A stretch of 64,000 nucleotides of DNA from Spirochaetia bacterium (GTDB lineage: Bacteria > Spirochaetota > Leptospiria > Turneriellales > JAOUOS01), in contig JAOUOT010000011.1 of the NCBI GenBank assembly GCA_029880265.1, positions 50,820-114,819 on the forward strand. The letters run 5' to 3'. The notes under the pieces are model-generated. The model was given only the letters and a program-made list of their open reading frames with translations. It did no database searches and was not told the origin of the DNA. This document shows, in pieces, positions 8,792 through 18,254 of the stretch. Positions within the stretch are counted from its first letter, which is position 1. Each line of letters starts with the position of its first letter. A program made the translations under genes and the position numbers.

Positions 8792-9256
8792 TTAGAATTT
8801 TCTTCTGATAAGAACACTTATAAAAACCATGGAGATTATGCAAATTAATAGTAAAATTGCCCGTGTATTAGACGGAACATTTTGGTCTTTTTGCTTGAAT
8901 ATATCTTGCCTTTCTACTTGTTCGTCTGCATGTTTATATCTCATGTACGGATACGCCAAAAAAAATGAAAATATTAAAAAGACCATTTTTATAGAGAAAA
9001 ATATATATTTCTCTATATCCATTTTTTTATTGAACAATACGAGCAGCGCGCCTGAGATAGTCGATAAAACCAGTGAAATATTCAGAGCCTTAATGTATTT
9101 TTGCATTAGCTCTATTTTATAATTTATAAAATACATATATTCGCCGTACTTTTTCAAGACAGGATACATAATAAAAGCTAAAAACAAAGTTCCGCTGCCC
9201 CAAAATAAACCGCTGACAATGTGTATTACTACTGAAGACGTAACAATAAATTCCAT
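8792..9256 (-). CDS. small four-helix membrane protein (CopD/DUF2269-like)
   Basis: A 154-residue integral membrane protein with four hydrophobic segments, roughly residues 5-30, 55-75, 83-103 and 131-150. The N-terminal pattern H-I-V-S-G-L-F-W-G-S-G followed by P-V-L-K-K resembles the first helix of CopD-like and DUF2269-like proteins, with His in helix 1 and a Pro at its end. Such proteins are assumed to be membrane carriers or electron-transfer partners, but no function can be assigned here. It lies upstream of the lipoprotein gene on the same strand. The similarity is at pattern level only. Confidence 0.5.
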   Translation of the reverse strand: MEFIVTSSVVIHIVSGLFWGSGTLFLAFIMYPVLKKYGEYMYFINYKIELMQKYIKALNISLVLSTISGALLVLFNKKMDIEKYIFFSIKMVFLIFSFFLAYPYMRYKHADEQVERQDIFKQKDQNVPSNTRAILLLICIISMVFISVLIRRKF

Positions 9257-9283
9257 TCTTATACAAAAATGGATTATATATTA

Positions 9284-9643
9284 TCAATCTTGATAATAAA
9301 GTTCGATGAGGCTACCGCCCGGGTCTTTTATCACAACATTCTCGCCATTTTCAATTTCTGAAGGTCCGGCGGTGATTTCATAGCCATGCTCTTCAATTTC
9401 TTGCATAGCGTCGGTAAAATCATCTACATCCATAATAAACGACAGCAAAGGAGAACTCATTTCGCAATCAGATTTATTTTCTGCCTTTTGAAGTTTTAGC
9501 GTCAGACTATCAAAAGAAACGAAAGCTGAATTTTCTTCTTCAGAAACCAGTTCAAAGTCTAAGAACATTGTATAAAACTCAATAGATTTTTTTAGATCAT
9601 CTGTTTTAATATTTATATGGTTTAATGACTCGATAATTATCAT
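9284..9643 (-). CDS. VOC-family (glyoxalase/dioxygenase-fold) protein
   Basis: A single vicinal-oxygen-chelate unit of 119 residues with the two beta-alpha-beta-beta-beta halves typical of the fold. It opens L-N-H-I-N-I-K-T-D-D-L, in which His is the usual first metal ligand, and closes with I-K-D-P-G-G-S-L-I-E-L-Y-Y, in which Glu is the usual last ligand. Such proteins are dimeric lyases, epimerases, dioxygenases or resistance proteins; the sequence does not say which. There is a good Shine-Dalgarno (AAGGAA) before the ATG. It is first in the minus-strand group that runs to 7069. Confidence 0.8.
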   Translation of the reverse strand: MIIIESLNHINIKTDDLKKSIEFYTMFLDFELVSEEENSAFVSFDSLTLKLQKAENKSDCEMSSPLLSFIMDVDDFTDAMQEIEEHGYEITAGPSEIENGENVVIKDPGGSLIELYYQD

Positions 9644-9859
9644 ATTTTTTCCTTATTTTTTGGTTTGTCAAAACTGCATTATAAAACGCGGTTTCAAGCT
9701 TTTTTTTAGATAAGTATAAATATTTTTATTTCGAGACGCCGGGGCTTGTGTCAAAATAAAAAACATTTAACGACCAAGTATACAAACAAACCGGTAAATA
9801 CGATAACAGTTAAATAAATATTGTTTGCAAAAACAGAGTTTATTTGAATATAAACCCTA

Positions 9860-10861
9860 ATGAAAGTAGCTGTAGACGCCATGGGCGGCGATCACGGGGT
9901 TAATCCTGTTATAATCGGCTCTGTATTAGCGGCGCGCGAATTAAAGGCAAAAGTTATCTTAGTGGGCGACGGCGAACTTTTAGAGAAAGAGCTGGCCCCT
10001 TATCGCGATGTAAAAAATTCGATAGAGATAGAACATGCCGACGAAGTCGTCTCAATGAATGAATCTCCGGTTAAGGCGGTTAGAAGCAAAAAAAACTCGT
10101 CAATTGTCATATCAACTAGGCTTGTAAAAGAAGCAAGAGCAGTCGGTTTTTTTTCTCCGGGGAACACCGGCGCGACAATGGCGGCGGCGCTCTCTATTTT
10201 AGGCAGACTCGACGGCGTAAAAAGACCCGCTATTGCGGTTCCCATACCCAAAGAAGACGGCACGGTTTCTCTTTTATTAGACGCCGGGGCCAATGTCGAT
10301 TGCAAAACAGAATATTTAACGCAATTTGCCGTTATGGGAGAAATCTACAGCAGAGAAATTCTATCGGTTTTAAGCCCTAAAATCGGAATTTTATCAAACG
10401 GAGAAGAAGATTCAAAGGGAAATGAATCTACCCAGGCTCTTTTTAAACGATTAAAAAAACTGCCGTTTCATTTTGCGGGAAACATTGAAGGAAGAGATTT
10501 GTTCGGAATGGGAAAACTCGTAGACGTCATTGTTTGCGACGGATTTACGGGCAATATAACTTTAAAAACCATCGAAGGCTGCGCAAAAAGTATCTTTAAT
10601 ATTTTGCGGGAAAATATAAAAAAATCGTCTTTAGCCAAAACAGGGGCGCTTCTTTTAAAACCGGCTTTTTCGGCAGTTAAACATACGATGGATTATTCTT
10701 CATACGGCGGCGCTCCGCTTTTAGGCGTAGACGGAATCGTCATGATTGGCCACGGCTCAAGCGGCGCGCAGGCGGTAAAAAACGGCATTCGTGTTACCCT
10801 TGAATTTGCCCGGCACAAAATTAACAAAAAAATCTCGGACAATATAAAACGCTTATTATGA
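9860..10861 (+). CDS. plsX: phosphate acyltransferase PlsX
   Basis: Makes acyl-phosphate from acyl-ACP, the donor for PlsY in glycerophospholipid synthesis; acts at the membrane surface. The 333-residue length and the opening M-K-V-A-V-D-A-M-G-G-D-H are diagnostic, as are G-A-T-M-A-A-A, D-A-G-A-N-V-D-C and the late G-G-A-P-L-L-G-V-D-G. In many bacteria plsX lies between rpmF and fabH; here it stands alone, with a 216-bp AT-rich gap upstream containing no gene I can see. Its TGA is immediately next to the stop of the convergent ctpA gene with no spacer. Confidence 0.96.
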   Translation: MKVAVDAMGGDHGVNPVIIGSVLAARELKAKVILVGDGELLEKELAPYRDVKNSIEIEHADEVVSMNESPVKAVRSKKNSSIVISTRLVKEARAVGFFSPGNTGATMAAALSILGRLDGVKRPAIAVPIPKEDGTVSLLLDAGANVDCKTEYLTQFAVMGEIYSREILSVLSPKIGILSNGEEDSKGNESTQALFKRLKKLPFHFAGNIEGRDLFGMGKLVDVIVCDGFTGNITLKTIEGCAKSIFNILRENIKKSSLAKTGALLLKPAFSAVKHTMDYSSYGGAPLLGVDGIVMIGHGSSGAQAVKNGIRVTLEFARHKINKKISDNIKRLL

Positions 10862-12238
10862 TTAATTAAGCAGTTCTAAAGCTTTTTTTAACTGTACGTC
10901 AAATTCTAAATCATAAGGATTGCGCTTTTTATATCTGTTAATTTCTTGCTTTAATAAAAAGCGGGCCGTAAAATCTGAGACCTCAAGATTTTTTTCTTTT
11001 AATACCTTTTTATATTCGGCCACTGAATTTTCATTGTAATCTTTATGTGTTTTCGTAAAATCAGACAATATTTTTTGGTCGCGTATATCTTTAAGTTTTT
11101 TCTTGTCTTCTTTAGTAAAGTCAAGAGATTTTACTTCATAATCGGGTTCAATGCCTTTTTTATGTATCGAAACGCCTGAAGGAGTATAATACTTTTGAAT
11201 GGTTAACGCTATCGCTGTATTATGAGGCAGAGGAATTACGTTTTGAACAGAGCCCTTGCCAAAAGTTTTTGTGCCGACGACTTTGCCTCTTTTATGATCT
11301 TTTACCGCTCCTGTAACAATTTCGCTTGCCGAAGCCGAGCCGTGGTTTACCAGTATCACAAGCGGCAAATCGCCCGCGATTGCATTAGATTCTATGGCCG
11401 TAAAAATTTTATCTTGCCCTTTTCTTCTGCCTCTGGTAGAAACAATTACGCCTTCTTTTATGAATAAATTTGCCACCTCATTTGCGGCGCTTAATAAGCC
11501 GCCGGGGTTCCACCTTAAATCGAGAACAATACCTTTTATATTCTTCTGTTTAAATTCAGTAATTGCTTCTCTTATTTCTTCTGTTGATGTTTTTGAAAAT
11601 TGTTTCAATTTAATATAACCTACATTGGACGAAGGCACAATGGCGCTTTCTACGATTTTTATTTTGATGATTTCGCGCACTATATCAAAATATAAAATCT
11701 CGTCTTCGCCTTCTCTGGCAATAGAGATATTTACCGAAGTGCCCGGGTCGCCTCGAAGTCTGCTTACGGCGTCAGTCAGACTCATATCGCGGGTCGACTT
11801 TTTCTCGATTTCAATAATTTTATCGCCCGGCTGAAGTCCCGCGCGCATCGCCGGCGTATCTTCAATAGGTGAGACTACCGTTAAAACGCCGTCTCTAATT
11901 GAAATTTCAATGCCAAGACCCCCAAATTTACCAGATGTTTCTACCTGAAGTTCGTTAAATTCATCAGGCGTCATAAATCTTGTATGTGCGTCGTCTAACG
12001 AGGCCAATAGTCCCTTGATGGCGCCAAACCAGAGCTCTTTAGCCTGTGTTTCTTCAACATAATCGTTTTTTACATGATGCAATACGCTATGAAATAATTC
12101 ATTTAATTCGGGCTCAGAGATTCCCCCGCTTTCGGCTTTGCCCTGTAATTGGCCCCAGGTTCCCAGAGATATAAGAAATATGCCAATTGAAAGGCCAATT
12201 ATATTTTTTTTAAGTTCGGTCGTTTGCTTTTGTCTCAT
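10862..12238 (-). CDS. ctpA: C-terminal processing protease, S41 family
   Basis: Periplasmic serine protease that trims the C-termini of exported proteins. The order is an N-terminal membrane or signal segment (about 12-28), a PDZ domain (about 95-175, with G-G-L-G-I-E-I) and the S41 catalytic domain. The Ser-Lys dyad is visible: N-H-G-S-A-S-A-S-E, with S303 as probable nucleophile, and T-F-G-K-G-S with K328, the same 25-residue spacing as in characterised relatives. At 458 residues it is normal for the CtpA group. It is followed on the other strand by plsX without a gap and preceded by def on the same strand, 53 bases upstream. Confidence 0.94.
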   Translation of the reverse strand: MRQKQTTELKKNIIGLSIGIFLISLGTWGQLQGKAESGGISEPELNELFHSVLHHVKNDYVEETQAKELWFGAIKGLLASLDDAHTRFMTPDEFNELQVETSGKFGGLGIEISIRDGVLTVVSPIEDTPAMRAGLQPGDKIIEIEKKSTRDMSLTDAVSRLRGDPGTSVNISIAREGEDEILYFDIVREIIKIKIVESAIVPSSNVGYIKLKQFSKTSTEEIREAITEFKQKNIKGIVLDLRWNPGGLLSAANEVANLFIKEGVIVSTRGRRKGQDKIFTAIESNAIAGDLPLVILVNHGSASASEIVTGAVKDHKRGKVVGTKTFGKGSVQNVIPLPHNTAIALTIQKYYTPSGVSIHKKGIEPDYEVKSLDFTKEDKKKLKDIRDQKILSDFTKTHKDYNENSVAEYKKVLKEKNLEVSDFTARFLLKQEINRYKKRNPYDLEFDVQLKKALELLN

Positions 12239-12291
12239 TTTACCTCTTTGTTTAATGATAATCGCATAGTCAAGAAAAAAAAGGGTTCTAT

Positions 12292-12843
12292 TTAAATTGC
12301 GGTTTTTTCTCTATATTCGGGAATTTTACTTTCTTTTGGAATTTTTCCTTTTTTTATCAATTCAATATCATTTTTTATCAGTTTTTTTATATCGGGCTCG
12401 AGCAAATCGATAAATACCCTGCCATCCATGTGGTCCATTTCATGAAGAAGAGCCCTGGCAAGAAGCATTTCTCCCTCAAGCGTATTCTCTTCGCCCGATA
12501 AATCTTGATAACTTATTTTTACCCACTTTGGCCTTTTTAAGGGCACCGAGATTCCCGGAACCGACAGGCATCCTTCTTCTGAATCTTGCGTCTCTTCAGA
12601 GGTTTCAAGTATTTTCGGATTGACAAACGACCCCTTAATAAAACCCGCTTCTTCAAGATCAATTACCATGATTCTTTGCATAAGGCCCACCTGCACCCCC
12701 GCTAGACCGACGCCAAGAGCGTCTCTCATGGTATCAAACATATCTCTTACGTTATCGCGAAGTTTTTTATCAAATTCTTTGACTTCGACAGATTTCTGAT
12801 AAAGTCTTTTATCTTGTATTGTCAGTATTCTTTTTACGGCCAT
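12292..12843 (-). CDS. def: peptide deformylase
   Basis: Metalloenzyme that removes the formyl group from nascent proteins. All three family motifs are present: G-V-G-L-A-G-V-Q (consensus G-x-G-L-A-A-x-Q, so one Ala is Gly), E-G-C-L-S-V with C92 as metal ligand, and H-E-M-D-H at 134-138 with both His ligands and the catalytic Glu. I chose the ATG at 12843 (M-A-V-K-R-I-L); the longer frame would need a TTG start and adds residues that relatives lack. Length 183 residues. Same strand as ctpA. Confidence 0.95.
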   Translation of the reverse strand: MAVKRILTIQDKRLYQKSVEVKEFDKKLRDNVRDMFDTMRDALGVGLAGVQVGLMQRIMVIDLEEAGFIKGSFVNPKILETSEETQDSEEGCLSVPGISVPLKRPKWVKISYQDLSGEENTLEGEMLLARALLHEMDHMDGRVFIDLLEPDIKKLIKNDIELIKKGKIPKESKIPEYREKTAI

Positions 12844-13016
12844 TTTATTGTTTAATAATAACAATAATTTCTAAACTTGTCAAGTTGATTTTTGAGCGAA
12901 TTGTAAAAATTGCCGGGTTTGCAATTTGTTTATATGACAAATACGCATATACGCATATACCCATCTGATACCAGCTTGTTTTATATTGTATTGAAATGTA
13001 AATTTATCTGTAGGTT

Positions 13017-14117
13017 TTATTGCCCCCCTCGATCAGCAATACGCATCATAAAAGTTGTACCCGAAGCGCCGCTTTCTTTGACTTCAATTGAACCGTCAAG
13101 TTTTTCAAGGGCAGATTGAACAATTGAAAGACCGATACCAGAGCCTTCATATTTTGAGTTTTCATTGGCCCGCTTAAATGGCTGAAAGATTTCTTTTTGT
13201 TTCTCTGCCGGTATACCGATACCGTTATCGCTGATATCAAATTCGTGAAAACCGTTATTTAGACGGTAATGTATGGTTATTTTAACCGGATCATTTTCAT
13301 TATACTTAATAGAGTTTCCTATCATGTTACGAAACATGCTGCGAAAAAGCGACCGACTCGAAATAAAGCGCGGCAGTTTATCCTGCTGAAATTCCAGCTT
13401 TTTGTGTTCTGTATTGGTTTTAAATGAGTCGGCAATTTCAGCAATGAGCAGATCGGCATCAATGGGTTCATAGACAACCATCTCGTTCTGGGTCTTAATC
13501 AAATCGATAGCGTCTTTGATAATCTCTAACATGAATTTTCCGCTGCTATGAAGCAGCTCAAGCATACTATGATTTTCTTCATTTTCGAGAATTTTATCGT
13601 CTGTCAACAGAAGTTCTGAAAAGCCGATGATACCGGTCAGCGGCTGTTTCAGATCGTGAGCTAGAATCTGACTGAAATGCTGCATGTCGCGGTTGAGCAT
13701 GGTAATTTCTTTCATTTTCTGTTCAAGAGTTTTTTTCTGTTCGTACATCTGAAGAAATACATTAATTTTACCAATGAGAATTTTTTCTGCAATCGGTTTG
13801 GTCATAAAGTCAACCGCCCCCTGTTCAATTCCTTTAATCTTATAAAAGTCGTCTGAGTAGATGGCGCTTAAAAAGATTACCGGAGTGTAGGCGTTAAGTT
13901 CATTTCTTCGAATAAGCTTCATTGTTTCGAAACCGTCCATTTCTGGCATCTGTACATCCATTAGAATAATAGCAAACTCATGTTCGAGAGAAATGGCAAC
14001 CGCCTCATTGCCGCTCTGCGTTGTTATAATTTCAACAGGAAGATCGTCTAAAATCTCTTCAAGAGTAATCAGGTTTTCTAATTTATCATCTACAATGAGT
14101 ATCTCAATTTTTTTCAT
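13017..14117 (-). CDS. receiver-histidine kinase fusion
   Basis: A cytoplasmic protein with a CheY-like receiver (1-120; D10-D11, phospho-acceptor D54, K107), a short coiled coil, a HisKA dimerisation domain with H154 in I-L-A-H-D-L-K-Q-P-L, and a HATPase domain with N-S-I-K-Y-N, D-N-G-I-G-I-P and G-S-G-I-G-L-S-I-V. It is probably phosphorylated by the large hybrid kinase encoded 15 bases upstream and controls its own kinase output from that input; this is inferred from order. It has a good Shine-Dalgarno (AGGAGAG). No DNA-binding output domain is present, so the downstream partner is not in this operon. Confidence 0.9.
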   Translation of the reverse strand: MKKIEILIVDDKLENLITLEEILDDLPVEIITTQSGNEAVAISLEHEFAIILMDVQMPEMDGFETMKLIRRNELNAYTPVIFLSAIYSDDFYKIKGIEQGAVDFMTKPIAEKILIGKINVFLQMYEQKKTLEQKMKEITMLNRDMQHFSQILAHDLKQPLTGIIGFSELLLTDDKILENEENHSMLELLHSSGKFMLEIIKDAIDLIKTQNEMVVYEPIDADLLIAEIADSFKTNTEHKKLEFQQDKLPRFISSRSLFRSMFRNMIGNSIKYNENDPVKITIHYRLNNGFHEFDISDNGIGIPAEKQKEIFQPFKRANENSKYEGSGIGLSIVQSALEKLDGSIEVKESGASGTTFMMRIADRGGQ

Positions 14118-14132
14118 ATTTCTCTCCTTATG

Positions 14133-17100
14133 CTATGTCAGCCTTTTTATCATCGCGATTAACTTCTCCCGGTTGAGCGGCTTGGCAAGATAATCGGTAG
14201 CTCCGGCAGCGAGACAGAGGTCGCGGTCTCCTTTCATTGCCTTAGCGGTCAGCGCGATAACCGGAGTTTTCTGGTATTCTTTTAGTTTGCGAATTTCCCG
14301 CATTGTTTCATAGCCGTCCATTTCGGGCATCATGATATCGGTCAAAATTAAATCAAACGGCTGCGTGCTTTCTTTCAGCTGTTTGAGGGCAAACAATCCG
14401 TTCGCCGCCTTGGTGACGCTGTGTCCCTCGTCTTCCAGCTCTTCGCAAAGCGCAAAGAGGCTTCGCATATCATCATCAATAGCGAGAATTTTAAGAGCAT
14501 CCCGCGGTTTTTCTGACGCAGTCGAAAGTTGTTTTTGAGGCTTTTCTTGCGCCGCATTTCGTTTGACTGCGGTTAAAAAAAGCATTGACTCGTCGTGAAG
14601 GCGTCTTATTGAATCGCCTGATTTAAGCACAATAAAACGCGCATATTCATTGAGTCTGAGGTGCTCTTCTTCAGAAAGTTCTTTCTCGGTATAGATTATC
14701 ACCGGCGGCAAACTCTCTTTAATGGCTTTAATTTTTTTGAAGAAATCAAAGGGGTCAAAATCTTTTAGATCGATATCAAGAATCATGCAGTTGTAGTCGC
14801 GCCGCGTCAAAAGTTCCATGGCCTGCCGCGGATTTTCGACAAAGTCAATTATCACCCGCTCGTCATACTTCGCTGCCATGATATTTTTCAGCTCGCTGAT
14901 CGGCTCAATAATCAGTATGCGCCCCAGTGATTCTGAGATAATCGACTGGATATTCTCAAGAGCGTGAATAATATCTTCTTCTGAAACCGGTTTTTTAAGA
15001 TAACCGATGGCTCCCTTTTGTAAGAGCGTATCTGCTTTAGACTTTCCTGAGATGATCTGAACCGGAATATCTGCGGTGTGTTTATTGCCTTTCAGCCGTT
15101 CAAGCACTTCTTCGCCGCTTAAATCGGGCAGTTTCAGATCGAGAATAATGGCATCAAGTTTATGTGTCTCGGCAATCTGCAAACCGGCGGTACCATCTGA
15201 AGCATAAAGAGAGCGAAAACCGCGGCTATTGCTTAGATCAATCAGAATATGGGCAAATTTTGGATCATCTTCTATGATAAGCACTGTCTGCTGCTTACCA
15301 GAAGCTGAAGATGAAAATTCGGGTTGCAGCTTTGCCTTTAATTCAGAGGCAGGCGGTTTATCGGTCAAAGAACCGAAAGACCGGGTATCTCTCTTTTCAG
15401 CCGGTTTATTAAAGGGAATATAAACCTTAAACTCGCTGCCTTTGCCTACTTCGCTTTCAACTTCGATGTATCCTGAGAGCTGTTTGATAAACTCTTTTGA
15501 GATGGTCAGTCCCAGACCGGTGCCGCCGTAGATGCGAGACGTACTGCCGTCGGCCTGCTGAAAGGCCTCAAATATAAGTTCGAGTTTATCGTTAGGAATT
15601 CCGGCGCCTGTATCGCGAATGGCAATGAGAAGAAATGGCTGGTTCCTGTTTTCAGAAAGTTCAAAGCGGGTCTCTACTTTTCCCTGCGAAGTGAACTTAA
15701 GGGCATTCGACAGCAGGTTGCGCAGAATCTGAATCAGCTTCTGGGGGTCGGTGTTAATTTCTTTCGGGAGTTCAGAAGAAATTGAAATATTAAAATCTAT
15801 TTTTTTCTCTTCAAAAGAGTGTCGAAAAGTATTTTCAATATCATTTGCAACGGCGTTGATACTGGTGTCAGCCAGATTTGTTTCAATTTTTCCCGCTTCG
15901 ATCTTGGCAAGATCGAGAACGCCGTTAATCAGAGCCAGAAGATCATTGCCGCTCTGGTGAATGATGCGCAGCGACTGAATTTGCCGTTCAGTCAGGTTGC
16001 CGTCTTTGTTTTTTTCGATCTTTGCAGAAAGAAGAAGCAGGCTGTTGAGCGGCGTGCGAAGTTCATGAGACACATTGGCCAGAAATTGAGATTTATAGCG
16101 GTTGGTCTTCTGCAGTTCATCTGCTTTTAATGCCAGTTCATGGGTCATTGCCTCAAGCGACTGGTTGGTTTTTTCTATATTTTTTTTCTGATCTTCAAGC
16201 ACAGTATTTTTTTCTGCCAGCTCTTCATTGATTACCCGCAGTTCTTCTTGTTGAGCCTGCAGCTCTTCTGCCTGTGAACTGGTTTTTTCAAGAAGAGTTC
16301 TTGTTTTAGAGACCTCAAACATCCTGGCCAGTGAAGAGGCTATAATATCAGAATTTTCATTTATGAATTTAACAGATCGGGATAAGACCTGTTCTGAGAA
16401 GAGAATCTCCATCGCGCCAAGAGGCATATTCTGCAATAAAAAGGGAACCGTGATGATGAAGCCTCGACTGCTTTCGCCGAGGCCGGTGCCAAAACCGAAA
16501 TAGTTTTCGCCGGGCTCGTCAGTAAGATGAATTTTCGCCTCAGAATTAAGCATGCTGCCTACAATGCCATCATTTTGACTAATTCTCTGACGCGGCGCGT
16601 ATGACTCAGGAACTCCGAATGAAGCCGATAGCATAAGTTCTTTATTGTTTGAATCGGGATTAACCGTATAAAACAGACCGCTGCGGCCATTTAAGTATTC
16701 TGTAAAAAAAAGGATATAAGCCTGGGCCATTTTGCTGATATCAGAAGATTCATTGGCAATTTCAGCGAGAACCGTACGTCCGTTTCGCTGCCATTCGCTC
16801 TCTTCGAGAGATTGCTGCTTTAAACGAAGCGAGCTGGTCATCTGAAGCAGTGAATTACCAAGCCTGTCAGCAGACGACCGCGGATGAATCTCAATATTGT
16901 AGTTGCCATCGGCAATTTCTTTGGCCCGTTCACTGTATTTATTCAGGCTCTGTATCATGGTATTAATTGAATGCATGATAGGATGATTCGCATTTTCTTT
17001 GGTTTCAAAAGCGGTATTACCCCGCGAAAGCTCAGCGATAGAGTATTCGATACTGCTGAAGGTATCTGCCAAAGAAGTGAAAGCCTGTGAAAGATAATGA

Positions 17101-18254
17101 AACTCGGCATATTTTTCATAATTCTGTTTATAAAGGGTCATTTCTCCCACAGACATTTTTCGGAATATTTCTGAAAATCGCCCCAGAGGCTCGGTTATCT
17201 CATGGGCGAAATTCTTTGAAATCATCCGGCTAAAAGTTATCAATGCAATGGTTATAATCAGAATAAATATTATCAGAAAAAACAGACTGAAAAAAGCTTC
17301 TGTAATATCAATTTCAGAGATAAGCACCCAGTCAAAATCGAGTTTCAGTTCTTCATTTAATCTGATATGGGCGAAAGAAGAGAGAACCGCCGTGTTACGG
17401 TAATCTTTGGCAATTGCGGTACCTGACTCGTGATTGAGGCCCTGCTGGGCCGCGGTCGTCAACGCTTTCTCATTCATGGGAGCATTACCGATAAAACGCG
17501 AACCTGAGCGAAACAGGTAATCCTGACCCACCGCGTAAATCTCCATGCTTTCTGAACCCTGCCGGGCAGGCGCGGTCAGCTCAGTGAAATGATCCGCTGA
17601 ATAAAAAAGGAAAAAAACGCCCAGAATTTTGTGGGCTCTGTCAAAGACCGGCACGGCCAATACAATATAGGCGCGTTTTTCTGGCAGCAACAGGGACTGA
17701 TCCATGAGATAAACTTCTTTTTTCTGCAGAGCATGGTCGTACCCGGCGCTTAAAATACGAAGCTCTTTGTCTTCAGAATTCAGGCTGTGCCCTATATAAT
17801 GAAAATTTTTCAGCGCTATATTTATTTTCTGACTTTCGTGCGATACAAAGAATATCTCTTCATAACCGTTAATCTCTCTGAATTTTTTCAGCCAGATCAG
17901 AGCGGTTTCAGCGGGCGTCAGTTTCTCTGCAGAGGTTTTACTGAGCAAATCTTTACTTATTCTTCTCATATTATCAGCAGAGACATTAGATATCAGCGGA
18001 GTGAGGTTTACCGCCGCAGAACTTTCAAGCAGATTATGAGCGTCTTTGATTCGATCTCTGAAGTTTTCCAGAAATTGATTGCGCACATACTCTCTGGTAA
18101 GAGCAAGCTGCTTATAAGCTTCGGAACGCATCTCAATAAATATAAAGGCAAGTATCAGCAGGTTCATTACAATAAACGGAGCAACCCCAATCAGAAAAAA
18201 CTTCTTCTTGCTCTGGTTTCTTAGAGTTTCTTTTTTCTCTGTCGCATTCATCAT
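14133..18254 (-). CDS. large hybrid sensor kinase with three C-terminal receiver domains
   Basis: A 1373-residue membrane sensor. Domains in order: TM1 (about 22-42), a periplasmic Cache-like sensor (43-325), TM2 (326-348), HAMP (349-400), a GAF-like region (490-655), coiled coil (660-710), HisKA with H730 in S-H-E-L-R-T-P-L-N, HATPase (840-960; D-T-G-A-G-I-P and G-T-G-L-G-L-T), then three receivers centred near 1040, 1155 and 1307. The first (I-I-L-D-L-K-L-P-D) and third (I-L-T-D-I-M-M-P-E) look intact. The second begins I-L-I-I-E-P, lacking the usual acidic pair, so it may be degenerate. Start and stop overlap cheB by ATGA. This cheR-cheB-hybrid-kinase order is a known chemosensory-like arrangement. 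Confidence 0.93.
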   Translation of the reverse strand: MMNATEKKETLRNQSKKKFFLIGVAPFIVMNLLILAFIFIEMRSEAYKQLALTREYVRNQFLENFRDRIKDAHNLLESSAAVNLTPLISNVSADNMRRISKDLLSKTSAEKLTPAETALIWLKKFREINGYEEIFFVSHESQKINIALKNFHYIGHSLNSEDKELRILSAGYDHALQKKEVYLMDQSLLLPEKRAYIVLAVPVFDRAHKILGVFFLFYSADHFTELTAPARQGSESMEIYAVGQDYLFRSGSRFIGNAPMNEKALTTAAQQGLNHESGTAIAKDYRNTAVLSSFAHIRLNEELKLDFDWVLISEIDITEAFFSLFFLIIFILIITIALITFSRMISKNFAHEITEPLGRFSEIFRKMSVGEMTLYKQNYEKYAEFHYLSQAFTSLADTFSSIEYSIAELSRGNTAFETKENANHPIMHSINTMIQSLNKYSERAKEIADGNYNIEIHPRSSADRLGNSLLQMTSSLRLKQQSLEESEWQRNGRTVLAEIANESSDISKMAQAYILFFTEYLNGRSGLFYTVNPDSNNKELMLSASFGVPESYAPRQRISQNDGIVGSMLNSEAKIHLTDEPGENYFGFGTGLGESSRGFIITVPFLLQNMPLGAMEILFSEQVLSRSVKFINENSDIIASSLARMFEVSKTRTLLEKTSSQAEELQAQQEELRVINEELAEKNTVLEDQKKNIEKTNQSLEAMTHELALKADELQKTNRYKSQFLANVSHELRTPLNSLLLLSAKIEKNKDGNLTERQIQSLRIIHQSGNDLLALINGVLDLAKIEAGKIETNLADTSINAVANDIENTFRHSFEEKKIDFNISISSELPKEINTDPQKLIQILRNLLSNALKFTSQGKVETRFELSENRNQPFLLIAIRDTGAGIPNDKLELIFEAFQQADGSTSRIYGGTGLGLTISKEFIKQLSGYIEVESEVGKGSEFKVYIPFNKPAEKRDTRSFGSLTDKPPASELKAKLQPEFSSSASGKQQTVLIIEDDPKFAHILIDLSNSRGFRSLYASDGTAGLQIAETHKLDAIILDLKLPDLSGEEVLERLKGNKHTADIPVQIISGKSKADTLLQKGAIGYLKKPVSEEDIIHALENIQSIISESLGRILIIEPISELKNIMAAKYDERVIIDFVENPRQAMELLTRRDYNCMILDIDLKDFDPFDFFKKIKAIKESLPPVIIYTEKELSEEEHLRLNEYARFIVLKSGDSIRRLHDESMLFLTAVKRNAAQEKPQKQLSTASEKPRDALKILAIDDDMRSLFALCEELEDEGHSVTKAANGLFALKQLKESTQPFDLILTDIMMPEMDGYETMREIRKLKEYQKTPVIALTAKAMKGDRDLCLAAGATDYLAKPLNREKLIAMIKRLT

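Noticed and set aside
12940..12962. Short ACGCATAT direct repeats before def
   Set aside because: Only two or three copies of an eight-base word in AT-rich DNA; could arise by chance.
17787..18224. 145-codon frame opposite the hybrid kinase
   Set aside because: Covers the signal and sensor part of a well-supported gene and has no recognisable protein pattern.
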